DNA of 64,000 nucleotides from assembly GCA_016194975.1 (NCBI GenBank), contig JACQAM010000020.1, positions 1 to 64,000 of the forward strand. The letters are read 5' to 3'. A model generated the notes under the pieces. That model was given only the letters and a program-made list of their open reading frames with translations, was not told where the DNA came from and ran no database searches. Both the position numbers and the translations under genes were made by a program. Source of the stretch: Bacteroidota bacterium. GTDB lineage: Bacteria; Bacteroidota; Bacteroidia; Palsa-965. This document shows positions 19,674-27,181 of the stretch, in pieces; within the stretch, counting starts at the first letter, position 1, and every line of letters starts with the position of its first letter.

Positions 19674-20360
19674 ATGAGATTCAGAAATATATTATTTTTC
19701 ATTTCAGCATTTATTCTACTCACTTCATTTTCAGGAACAACTTATTCCTGCAAACTCGGATTACTCAAATACAACGGTGGTGGGGACTGGTATGCCAATC
19801 TCGAAACTTCTCTTCCTAATCTCATCAAATTCTGCAATGATAATCTTCACACCAACATCGATCCGCAACAGGGAATTGTGGAAGTAGGAAGTCCCGAACT
19901 TTTCAATTATCCGTTCGTGCACATGACCGGCCACGGAAACGTAGTGTTCAATGCGCAGGAAACAGAAAACCTTAGGAATTATTTAATCGGAGGAGGATTT
20001 CTTCACATCTCGGATAATTATGGCCTCGACCAGTTCATTCGCCCGCAGATGAAAAAAGTTTTTCCCGAACTCGATTTTGTAGAGTTGCCTTTCAATCACC
20101 CCGTCTATCACCAGGCGTATGATTTTACCAATGGCCCTCCGAAAATTCACGAACACGACGGAAAGCCGGCACAGGGATTCGGCCTCATCTGGGAAGGACG
20201 TCTCGTTTGTTTTTACGATTACCAGTGCGACCTCGGCGATGGATGGGAGAGTCCTGAAGTGCATCACGATTCGCAGGAAATAAGAATGAAAGCACTCAAG
20301 ATGGGCGCTAATCTCGTTCAGTTTGCACTCACCGGAGGCGAAACGAAATCTGCGAAGTGA
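19674..20360 (+). CDS. DUF4159 domain protein, secreted
   Basis: A 228-aa protein with a signal peptide (ends near FSGTTYS). Most of the protein matches DUF4159: GDWYANLETSLPNLIKFCN near the start, then FVHMTGHGNVVFNAQETENL, LIGGGFLHISDNYG and ELPFNHPVYHQAYDF. This domain has a glutamine-amidotransferase-like (ThuA-like) Rossmann fold. Its biochemical role is not established. The GGGFLHISDNYG turn suggests ligand binding. Flanked on both sides by decayed repeat sequence and not obviously in an operon. A periplasmic location follows from the signal peptide. Confidence 0.8.
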   Translation: MRFRNILFFISAFILLTSFSGTTYSCKLGLLKYNGGGDWYANLETSLPNLIKFCNDNLHTNIDPQQGIVEVGSPELFNYPFVHMTGHGNVVFNAQETENLRNYLIGGGFLHISDNYGLDQFIRPQMKKVFPELDFVELPFNHPVYHQAYDFTNGPPKIHEHDGKPAQGFGLIWEGRLVCFYDYQCDLGDGWESPEVHHDSQEIRMKALKMGANLVQFALTGGETKSAK

Positions 20361-20396
20361 TTTTCTGATTTACATTTTTTATTTGAAATTTTCAGG

Positions 20397-20500
20397 AACG
20401 CAAGCTAGGGTACCCGGGCGCATCCGGGGTTAGTTGTGTTACAGCACTACTTCTGATTTCCGCCATCACTTTTATTTTTCCTCCATAGCCCTTACGGTGC
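20397..20500. repeat. Decayed intergenic repeat (copy B)
   Basis: Gene-free stretch sharing the words CGGGCGCA, AGTTGTG(T/C)TA and a GCCAT..AGCCC block with the gap at 19540-19673. Read as a second worn copy of the same interspersed element. Confidence 0.3.
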
Positions 20501-20526
20501 AAAAAAAATTCCGGCTCACCGGAATT
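20501..20526 (-). terminator. Rho-independent terminator for the 105-aa gene
   Basis: AATTCCGG (20507-20514), loop CTCA, CCGGAATT (20519-20526). An A-run on the plus strand at 20501-20508 becomes the U-tract on the minus strand. It lies 25 bp beyond the stop codon. Confidence 0.85.
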
Positions 20527-20550
20527 CAGATCACGAAAAATAGGGGAGAA

Positions 20551-20868
20551 TTATTCCTGCTCGCAGATGTAAATGTAATCGTGCTGCGGATCGAAACTTT
20601 CGTCGTGAGCGAGTATCGCCTCTGCCAGCTGGCGAAGTGCGTAATTCCTTACGGGCCTTCCTTCATTCATTTCTTCGAGGCGCATAATGAACTGGAAAGG
20701 GATCCCGGTCCACACTTGCGCAAGCGGTTCAGAAATATCGGTGAATTTGAATTGCACCCACTTGTCGAATTCGGCATTCGGAAATCCGTGGCAACCGTTG
20801 TGCATTCTTTCTGCATTGATGGGGATCATTTTTACCCCGGTGTTCATTTCAAGAATAGCGTTCGACAT
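20551..20868 (-). CDS. Conserved-looking orphan protein of 105 aa
   Basis: I do not recognise this protein. It has no signal peptide and no membrane segment and is acidic, with two Cys near the ends (HNGCHGFP and YIYICEQE). It is likely cytoplasmic. It is called as a gene because it has an ATG start, a TACTTTTG promoter element 22 bp upstream, and a good terminator just after the stop. A frame on the opposite strand covers the same region but has no such signals. Three GTTTTAAAC sites at 17-bp spacing lie 39-89 bp upstream of the promoter element, so it may be specifically regulated. Function unknown. Confidence 0.65.
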   Translation of the reverse strand: MSNAILEMNTGVKMIPINAERMHNGCHGFPNAEFDKWVQFKFTDISEPLAQVWTGIPFQFIMRLEEMNEGRPVRNYALRQLAEAILAHDESFDPQHDYIYICEQE

Positions 20869-20890
20869 ATGGGAGCTTTTCGTTTGCGTC

Positions 20891-20898
20891 CAAAAGTA
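20891..20898 (-). promoter_or_regulatory. Minus-strand -7 element TACTTTTG
   Basis: The complement of CAAAAGTA at 20891-20898 reads TACTTTTG and fits TAnnTTTG. It would place the mRNA start about 15-20 nt before the 105-aa gene's ATG. The -33 position has GTTCAC rather than TTG, which is weak and typical of activator-dependent promoters. Confidence 0.5.
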
Positions 20899-20936
20899 AA
20901 CGCCTTTAAAAAGTGAACCCCGATAAGTGCTTCATA

Positions 20937-20979
20937 GTTTTAAACACGCACCTGTTTAAAACCCGGAAGAGTTTTAAAC
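20937..20979. promoter_or_regulatory. Three GTTTTAAAC sites at exact 17-bp spacing (fourth at 21118)
   Basis: GTTTTAAAC at 20937-20945, its reverse complement GTTTAAAAC at 20954-20962, and GTTTTAAAC at 20971-20979; starts are exactly 17 bp apart. A fourth copy is at 21118-21126. The three lie directly upstream of the minus-strand promoter of the 105-aa gene. The regular spacing suggests cooperative binding by a transcription factor, but the factor is unknown. Confidence 0.5.
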
Positions 20980-21147
20980 AATTGAGAGGAACTTTTTTTT
21001 TGAGCGAATTATGCGGAATTCATTTCTCCAATGAAAAACCGCTTATTCGCGAACAATTTCATCGCGATTTGCAATTGTTAATATCCCCGATACGGTGAAT
21101 AAGTTCTTCCGTGGAAAGTTTTAAACAGCCACTAAGATAAAGCCATA

Positions 21148-21175
21148 AAAAAAGCCGCTCATTAAAAGCGGCTTT
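21148..21175 (-). terminator. Rho-independent terminator for the 155-aa gene
   Basis: AAAGCCGCT (21151-21159) pairs perfectly with AGCGGCTTT (21167-21175). The A-run on the plus strand at 21147-21153 gives a U-tract on the minus strand. Confidence 0.88.
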
Positions 21176-21196
21176 CATTGATTGTATTCCGGTTTC

Positions 21197-21664
21197 TTAT
21201 TTATAACCGAGCATCATCACCATGCATTCACTTGGCGGCATAGAGTCGCTCACCGCCGGGAGAGAATAATCAACGAAGAATTTGAATTTTGCTCCTTCCG
21301 GCGTAAAGCTCTGGATCTTGTCGCCTGAACCAGTTTTCATGGAGAAAATTTCTTTGCGTCCTTTCACATCTTTGTCTTTATTATAAATGCTGATCGTTAC
21401 CGCACGCGAAATGCCGGCCGTATTGAAAACGAATTTGTATTTCTCGCCCACAAAAACAGGGATCTCGATCTCTTTGAGCTGATCTTTCTTTTTGTAATAG
21501 AGCCGCGTCACTTTACCGGAATCATAAGTGTATGGATCCAGTTGTGCTTTTGCATCATCCTTCAGCGTTTTAGTATCGCACGTATCGGTCGTCTGGATGT
21601 ATGCGCCTGTAAGCGCAACAAACATCACGAGTGCCGGGAATAAGAAAAGAGAATTGCGTTTCAT
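21197..21664 (-). CDS. Secreted protein of unknown function, 155 aa
   Basis: Not recognised as a named family. It has a signal peptide (MKRNSLFLFPALVMFVALTG) and a beta-rich mature part with a likely disulfide pair or metal site (TTDTCDTKTLKDDAK near the N-terminus, PPSECMVMMLGYK at the C-terminus). The middle (KYKFVFNTAGISRAVTISIYN) resembles a small beta sandwich. It starts 18 bp after the lipoprotein gene upstream on the minus strand and ends before a strong terminator, so both are probably one transcript from the promoter at 22571-22578. Periplasmic role unknown. Confidence 0.72.
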   Translation of the reverse strand: MKRNSLFLFPALVMFVALTGAYIQTTDTCDTKTLKDDAKAQLDPYTYDSGKVTRLYYKKKDQLKEIEIPVFVGEKYKFVFNTAGISRAVTISIYNKDKDVKGRKEIFSMKTGSGDKIQSFTPEGAKFKFFVDYSLPAVSDSMPPSECMVMMLGYK

Positions 21665-21682
21665 AGTTTTAATATTTTGGGA

Positions 21683-22537
21683 TTAACCGTTTATGATCTT
21701 GTTTCTGACATCTTCGATCTTTTTGATCACCGGGTCAATTTCATCTTTTGTCGGATGTACATCGCCGGGTGAGAGATCAGGATCTGCATTTATTTTTTTC
21801 ATGGACGGCATGCTGTTGATCGCATCTTCCACACCCTGCAGATCGGCAAGTAAAGGTGTGATCGAAGGATTTTTCGGTTCGTATGTTTTCAATTCTTCAA
21901 TGATATTTTTACATACAGCCATCTGTTCAAAAAGCGCATTCACCACATTATCATTTCCATCTTTTTCATAAACCTGCCCGCCAATGTGCATCGCTTCTAT
22001 CCATGCACCTGAAAAAATAATTCCGTACATATCGCTTTGCTGATTCTGCTCCAGCTGCTCGTCTGTCTGATACTGGATTTCCGCGATCACAGAACCAAGC
22101 GAATCTTCATTGTCAAGATTTTTCTGAAAACGATCATACAGGTTTCCCTGTTCGAAAACCTTGCCAAGATTAATCTGTCCCGCGATCTCGCGGATCGTTT
22201 TAAGATATTTTGTTCCCTCGTTCGTTTGTTTGTTCATCACGGAATAAGCCATGTCTGAACTGTAAACTCCCATATTCTCAGCACGCACAAAAGTGGAAGA
22301 ATATTTAGCGGCATTCGCATCGGAATTCGTCAGCCCGGGAAGATATTTCAAACCGGAACGTTTGAACATGGCAGCTACACGAAGAGGAGAAGGAAGATCG
22401 GAATTCGATTCCGGAATTTCAATTACACCCTTTACCGAATCTTTTTTCAGCGTATCCGTGCCGTTACCGGTAGGTTGGTCATTGCCGCAAGCCACTGCAA
22501 AAAAAACAGGGATCAGCGCAGCGAAATGTATTTTCAT
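21683..22537 (-). CDS. Lipoprotein of unknown function, 284 aa
   Basis: The start at 22537 gives a lipoprotein signal with lipobox FFAVACGN; longer in-frame starts would bury it. The mature part is helical: YSSDMAYSVMNKQTNEGTKYLK and GIIFSGAWIEAMHIGGQVYEK suggest a four-helix, imelysin-like or cytochrome-like bundle, but this is only a resemblance. The tail is acidic and charged (DEIDPVIKKIEDVRNKI). First gene of a two-gene unit with the 155-aa secreted protein. Promoter element TAACTTTG lies 34 bp upstream. Function unknown. Confidence 0.72.
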   Translation of the reverse strand: MKIHFAALIPVFFAVACGNDQPTGNGTDTLKKDSVKGVIEIPESNSDLPSPLRVAAMFKRSGLKYLPGLTNSDANAAKYSSTFVRAENMGVYSSDMAYSVMNKQTNEGTKYLKTIREIAGQINLGKVFEQGNLYDRFQKNLDNEDSLGSVIAEIQYQTDEQLEQNQQSDMYGIIFSGAWIEAMHIGGQVYEKDGNDNVVNALFEQMAVCKNIIEELKTYEPKNPSITPLLADLQGVEDAINSMPSMKKINADPDLSPGDVHPTKDEIDPVIKKIEDVRNKIING

Positions 22538-22570
22538 AAGGAAGTGTTTTTCGGGTTTAAATAATTGCGC

Positions 22571-22578
22571 CAAAGTTA
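22571..22578 (-). promoter_or_regulatory. Minus-strand -7 element TAACTTTG
   Basis: The complement of CAAAGTTA fits TAnnTTTG and lies 34 bp before the lipoprotein ATG. It is divergent from the plus-strand element at 22663. No clear -33 TTG. Confidence 0.5.
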
Positions 22579-22662
22579 GGAAATTGACTCAGACCACAGC
22601 GAAAAATCCTGTTTTACCTGCTCATTCCCGCTAATTAACAATAGCCAATCGCCCAAAATCAT

Positions 22663-22670
22663 TACTTTTG
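22663..22670 (+). promoter_or_regulatory. Plus-strand -7 element TACTTTTG for the PPIase operon
   Basis: Matches TAnnTTTG, 30 bp before the ATG of the first peptidyl-prolyl isomerase. The -33 region is weak. Confidence 0.5.
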
Positions 22671-22699
22671 CTTCCCTGTAAAAAATCACAGATCTCATT

Positions 22700-24820
22700 A
22701 TGAAAAAGCTTATTTCCACACTCGTAATCTGCCTCCTTTCAATCCCGTTTTTATTTGCACAGGTGAAGACTGCCGCTAATCCGGCCGCGTCATTTGCCGC
22801 TGATGATCCCGTGCTGATGACCATTGGAACGGAGCGGGTGCACCTGTCCGAATTCATGTACGTGTACAAGAAAAATAACAAGGACCAGGCGAACGATACT
22901 GCAGCGCTCCGGAATTATCTCGACCTGTTCACGACTTTCAAAATGAAAGTTCTCGAAGCGCAGGAATTGAAACTCGATACTTCTACTGCTTTCAAAACAG
23001 AACTTGCCGGTTATCGCCGCCAGGTTGCACAACCTTATCTCACTGACAAAAAAGTGAACGATAGTCTGCTCATGGAAGCTTACAATCGTATGCAGGAAGA
23101 TATACGCGCGAGCCACATACTCGTGCGCGTAGAAGAAACGGCACTACCGAAAGACACGGAGATCGCATACACGCGCGCGATCATTCTCCAGAATTTAGTT
23201 GCAGGAAAATGCAATGTAAAACAGATCAATGATTATGATGCGAAACTCCGCAGCCGTTTCAGCATAACAAAAGCTTCTCCCGCAGCCGACACGCTCAGGA
23301 TTTTCAATCTTGTAAATCCTCTTCGACAGCTTGAAAAAAAATACAGGGGAAAGCCGGCGCCTTTTGATGAAGTGGCTTACATGGCGTCGCAGGACGAAAC
23401 TGCAAAACAAAATCGTGGTGATCTCGGGTACTTCACAGCGTTCTCAATGGTTTATCCTTTCGAAACTATTGCATACAATACTCCGAAAGGAAAAGTAGGC
23501 GGGCCTGTGCGCACACGTTTCGGCTATCACCTGATTTATGTTACCGATCGCCGTCCTGCAATGGGAGAAATTCTTGTTGCACACATTATGATAAAAGCTC
23601 CTGAGGGAATGAAAGTGGAAGATTCTGTAAATGCAAAAGCAAAGATCGATGAGATTTATACGAAGGTGAAAGCAGGTGAAGATTTCGCAACACTTGCGAA
23701 ACAATTTTCCGATGATAAAACTTCGGGCGTGAATGGTGGACAACTTCCCTGGTTCGGACTTTATAAAATGCCGCAAACATTTGAACACGCTGCATTCGCA
23801 TTGCAGAATAACGGTGATGTGAGTGAACCGATCAAAACTGCGTGGGGCTGGCACATTATCAAAAGAATTGACAAACGCGGAATTCCTCCTTATGATCAGA
23901 TGAAAAATGATATCCGCAACCGCGTGAGTAAAGATCAGCGCGCCATGCAGGGGCGTTCCGCACTGATTGCGCAGGTGAAGAAAGAAAATAATTTCACCGA
24001 ATATCCATTGGCAAAAAATGATTTTTACAAAGTGGTGGACAGTACTTACTGGCAGGGAAAATGGACAGCCGACAAAGCGAAGAATCTCAACAAAGATCTT
24101 TTCATTCTCGGCACAACGCATTACACGCAGAAAGATTTTGCCGCGTATCTCGAATCGCACCAGGTGCGTAAATCGAAGGCCGATGTAAAAACGATGGTGG
24201 ATGAAGCGTACAAACAATTCGTGGATGAAGCCTGCGTTGCCTACGAGGACAGCATGCTGGAAACGAAATACCAGGATTTCCGTTATCTCATGAATGAATA
24301 CCGCGATGGAATATTGTTATTCGATCTCATGGATAAAAAAGTGTGGTCGAAAGCGGTGAAGGACACCGTTGGCCTCCGCCAGTATTATGAAGCGAATAAA
24401 ACAAAATACATGTGGGATGAGCGTGCCGATGCAACTGTTTATTCCTGCAAAGACGCCAAGACAGCGAAACTGCTCCGCAAGATGCTGAAGAAAAAGAAAG
24501 ATGAAAAAACAATTCTTGCGACGCTCAATAAAAATTCACAACTGAATGTGACCATCGAACATAAAGTGTGGAATAAAAAAGAGAACGATCTCGTGGATGC
24601 CAACTGGAAAGTGGGTACGGGAGCGAATGTGATGAAAGATGGCAGAGTGGTTTTCGTGGTGACCACGAAGATCATTCCGCCAGAACCGAAAACGCTCCAG
24701 GAAGCAAGAGGAGTGATCACGTCCGATTACCAGGCGCAACTGGAAAAAGAATGGGTGGATTCACTGAAGAAAAAATACACCGTGACCATCAATAAAGATG
24801 TGCTCAAAATGGTGAAATAA
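22700..24820 (+). CDS. Periplasmic peptidyl-prolyl isomerase, two PpiC domains
   Basis: A 706-aa protein with signal peptide ending near FLFAQ. A SurA-like helical N-terminal region (~30-130) is followed by two parvulin/PpiC rotamase domains, starting at RASHILVRVEE and VAHIMIKAPEG. The second has the typical ends GGQLPWFG and GWHIIKRID. A ~300-residue C-terminal extension follows, containing a third partly similar segment (WDERADATVYSCKDAKTAK). SurA-type proteins chaperone outer-membrane proteins across the periplasm; T9SS-rich bacteria carry many barrels. The next two genes, 6 bp apart each, encode related proteins, so all three form one operon. Confidence 0.9.
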   Translation: MKKLISTLVICLLSIPFLFAQVKTAANPAASFAADDPVLMTIGTERVHLSEFMYVYKKNNKDQANDTAALRNYLDLFTTFKMKVLEAQELKLDTSTAFKTELAGYRRQVAQPYLTDKKVNDSLLMEAYNRMQEDIRASHILVRVEETALPKDTEIAYTRAIILQNLVAGKCNVKQINDYDAKLRSRFSITKASPAADTLRIFNLVNPLRQLEKKYRGKPAPFDEVAYMASQDETAKQNRGDLGYFTAFSMVYPFETIAYNTPKGKVGGPVRTRFGYHLIYVTDRRPAMGEILVAHIMIKAPEGMKVEDSVNAKAKIDEIYTKVKAGEDFATLAKQFSDDKTSGVNGGQLPWFGLYKMPQTFEHAAFALQNNGDVSEPIKTAWGWHIIKRIDKRGIPPYDQMKNDIRNRVSKDQRAMQGRSALIAQVKKENNFTEYPLAKNDFYKVVDSTYWQGKWTADKAKNLNKDLFILGTTHYTQKDFAAYLESHQVRKSKADVKTMVDEAYKQFVDEACVAYEDSMLETKYQDFRYLMNEYRDGILLFDLMDKKVWSKAVKDTVGLRQYYEANKTKYMWDERADATVYSCKDAKTAKLLRKMLKKKKDEKTILATLNKNSQLNVTIEHKVWNKKENDLVDANWKVGTGANVMKDGRVVFVVTTKIIPPEPKTLQEARGVITSDYQAQLEKEWVDSLKKKYTVTINKDVLKMVK

Positions 24821-24826
24821 TCCGAG

Positions 24827-25729
24827 ATGAAAAACGAAGGCCCGTTTTTCCTGAGGCAACTTTTCAAAATGACCGGCGTCTTGTTCACAGGGACGCTGGT
24901 TGTTTTTTCCACCGGGTGTTTCGGGTCCGACCATTCTCCTTCCACCACAAAAGGGAAACTCATTGCAAGAGTATTTGATTATAAACTCTATTCAGCTGAT
25001 CTCGCCGACGTGATACCTCCCGGACTCAATAAAGACGACAGTGCAAGAAAAGCAGAAGCGTTCATTAATTCCTGGGTGCGCGAAAAACTGCTCGTTCATA
25101 AAGCGGAACAGAATCTGGGAAATGATCAGAAGGATGTGGAGAAACAATTGCAGGATTACAGGAATTCACTCATTATTTATGCTTACGAAAAAGAACTTGT
25201 CGCGCAGAAACTTGATACCGTTGTTTCCGACGATGAGATCCAGAAGTATTATGACGGGCATCCAGCCGATTTTGAACTGAAGGATAATATCGTGAAATTT
25301 CTCTATGTGAAAGTGAATAAAAAATCGCCGAACCAGCAGAAGATCCCTAACTGGATAAAATCGGAGAAACCGCAGGACAGGAAAGATCTCGAAACGTATT
25401 GCCGCCAGTTTGCGGTGAATTATTATCTCGAAGACCAGGACTGGCTCCTGTTTGATGACCTGCTCAAGGAAGTTCCTATTGAAACCTACAACAAGGAATT
25501 ATTCCTGCAGAACAACCGCTATATAACAGTTGCCGATTCTTCGAATAATTATTATGTATGCATAAAGAATTTTATGACGAGCAACAGTCATTCCCCGCTT
25601 GCGTTCGAAAAAGAGAATATCCGCACCATCATTCTCAACCAGCGCAAAAAAGAACTCATTGATAAAATGAATTCACAGATCTACAAAGAGGCGATGGAAA
25701 ACAAAGACATTGAAATAACACGAAACTGA
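24827..25729 (+). CDS. SurA-like periplasmic lipoprotein
   Basis: A 300-aa protein starting 6 bp after the 706-aa isomerase. Signal with lipobox FSTGCFG near residue 33, so probably lipid-anchored. It is rich in charged helices (FINSWVREKLLVHKAEQNLG) like the SurA chaperone N-domain, then a short parvulin-like stretch (SDDEIQKYYDGHPADFE). The usual rotamase catalytic motifs are not obvious, so it may be a chaperone without isomerase activity. Middle gene of the isomerase operon; 6 bp separate it from the next. Inferred role: folding helper for outer-membrane or secreted proteins. Confidence 0.78.
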   Translation: MKNEGPFFLRQLFKMTGVLFTGTLVVFSTGCFGSDHSPSTTKGKLIARVFDYKLYSADLADVIPPGLNKDDSARKAEAFINSWVREKLLVHKAEQNLGNDQKDVEKQLQDYRNSLIIYAYEKELVAQKLDTVVSDDEIQKYYDGHPADFELKDNIVKFLYVKVNKKSPNQQKIPNWIKSEKPQDRKDLETYCRQFAVNYYLEDQDWLLFDDLLKEVPIETYNKELFLQNNRYITVADSSNNYYVCIKNFMTSNSHSPLAFEKENIRTIILNQRKKELIDKMNSQIYKEAMENKDIEITRN

Positions 25730-25735
25730 AAACCA

Positions 25736-27109
25736 ATGAAAAAATATTTTCTCTTTGCTGCGATACTTTTTTTTCCGTTGCTCATTGCTGCGCAGAAAAC
25801 AGGTAATGTAGTTGATCGCGTGATCGCCGTGGTGGGATCTGAAGTGATCAAAGAATCCGATGTGGAACAGGCGTTCGAGCAGATGAAAGAGAATGGATCT
25901 GACCAACTCAGCGACAGTTTGCGCGGCGCTTTATTCGATCAGCTCATGCTGCAGAAATTACTCATCAGCCAGGCGCATCATGATAGTCTCGATGTAACAG
26001 AATCGGATATTGCCAATGAAACGGATCGGCGCATGCGCTATTTTCTCACCCAATTCAAATCGGAAAAAGATTTCGAGGTTTTTTATGGCGAATCGGTGGA
26101 TGCTTTTAAATTCGAATTGCACGACCAGGTACGCGACCTGCTTTACGCTCAGAAAATGCGGGCGAAGATAACCGGCGATATCACCGTTTCTCCTTCGGAA
26201 GTGAAAGAATATTTTGAAAGGCAGCCCAAAGACAGTTTACCTTTCATCAACTCACAGGTAGAGATCGGTGAGATCGTAAGCGTGCCGCCAGTGAATAAAG
26301 ACATCAGGGAATTTACACGACAGAATCTCGAAGATGTTCGCCAGCGTGTCATAAAAAAGCAACTTGATTTCTGTGATGCAGTGGTTACTTACAGCCAGGA
26401 TCCGGGATCCAACAGGAATTGCGGTGAATATGATAATGTGCGGCGCGGAACTTTTGTTCCGGAATTCGATGCCATTTGTTTTAACATGAAGGAAGGTGAG
26501 ATCTCGGAAGTATTCGAAACGAGTTATGGCTTTCATTTTGTGCTGCTGATCGAAAGAAAAGGAGAGGAAGTTTCCATCAAACATATTCTCCTCACGATTC
26601 CGCCCGCGCCCGAAGATCTGCTCGCGAGTAAATCGCGCCTCGATTCTGTTCGTTATCTTATCGTGAAAGATTCATTGACGTTCTGCCAGGCCGCTGCCAA
26701 ATTTTCGAGTGATGCAGACACCAAATTCAATTGCGGACTGATCATCAATCCGGAGACCGGTACCACAAAAATTGACGTGGATATGCTTGGTGATATAGAT
26801 CCTGATCCGCAATTTCCGCTTACCATCAACCAGATGAAAGTAGGAGAGATCTCTACTGCACAACCATGCCTGACCAAAGACGGCAAGCAGGGTTATCGTT
26901 TGCTTTATCTCAAATCCAGATCGGAACCGCACCGTGCCAATCTTAAAGATGATTACCAGTTGATAGAAGATCTTGCGCTCCAGGAAAAACAGAATAAAGC
27001 ACTCGATGCGTGGGTGAGAAAAAAATTAGCGAACACGTACATCCGCATCACTCCCGATTACATGAAGTATAATTATCATTATCCCTGGCTGGAGTTTGCT
27101 AAATCGTAA
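25736..27109 (+). CDS. SurA-like peptidyl-prolyl isomerase
   Basis: A 457-aa protein with signal peptide (ends near LIAAQ). The first mature residues NVVDRVIAVVGSEVIKESDVE are the classic SurA N-terminal block. Two rotamase regions follow: ~170-270 (EFTRQNLEDVRQRV... GEISEVFETSYGFHFV) and ~275-385 (VSIKHILLTIPP... VGEISTAQPC). The architecture and length match E. coli SurA (428 aa). It would escort unfolded beta-barrel proteins to the Bam complex. Last gene of the three-isomerase operon; the intergenic gap that follows contains short ctaagttct repeats and no clear terminator. Confidence 0.9.
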   Translation: MKKYFLFAAILFFPLLIAAQKTGNVVDRVIAVVGSEVIKESDVEQAFEQMKENGSDQLSDSLRGALFDQLMLQKLLISQAHHDSLDVTESDIANETDRRMRYFLTQFKSEKDFEVFYGESVDAFKFELHDQVRDLLYAQKMRAKITGDITVSPSEVKEYFERQPKDSLPFINSQVEIGEIVSVPPVNKDIREFTRQNLEDVRQRVIKKQLDFCDAVVTYSQDPGSNRNCGEYDNVRRGTFVPEFDAICFNMKEGEISEVFETSYGFHFVLLIERKGEEVSIKHILLTIPPAPEDLLASKSRLDSVRYLIVKDSLTFCQAAAKFSSDADTKFNCGLIINPETGTTKIDVDMLGDIDPDPQFPLTINQMKVGEISTAQPCLTKDGKQGYRLLYLKSRSEPHRANLKDDYQLIEDLALQEKQNKALDAWVRKKLANTYIRITPDYMKYNYHYPWLEFAKS

Positions 27110-27112
27110 TGA

Positions 27113-27152
27113 GTTCTAATCTCTAAGTTCTCATCTCTAAGTTCTAAGTAGT
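27113..27152. repeat. Short ctaagttct micro-repeats
   Basis: Three to four near copies of the word TAAGTTCT/TGAGTTCT at about 15-bp intervals, between the convergent SurA-like and PspC genes. One of several intergenic micro-repeat patches in this window. Confidence 0.5.
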
Positions 27153-27181
27153 GTTCTAACACAACCCTTCGGAAGCGATAC

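Larger units (their letters stand above)
20869..21150. other. Gene-free regulatory stretch upstream of the orphan gene
   Basis: About 280 bp without a supported gene, between the orphan gene start and the terminator of the next minus-strand gene. It holds the minus-strand promoter element at 20891-20898 and four GTTTTAAAC-type sites. The part from 20990 to 21110 shows nothing clear. Confidence 0.6.

Noticed and set aside
20434-20916. 160-codon plus-strand frame opposite the 105-aa gene
   Set aside because: The minus-strand gene has a promoter, ATG and terminator; the plus frame runs through the terminator and has none of these.
20913-21098. 61-codon plus-strand frame in the GTTTTAAAC region
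   Set aside because: Its start overlaps the regulatory sites; no promoter or conserved motif supports it.
23444-24217. 257-codon minus-strand frame within the 706-aa isomerase gene
   Set aside because: It is antisense to a well-supported gene, with Phe/His/Arg/Ile-rich composition typical of a shadow frame.
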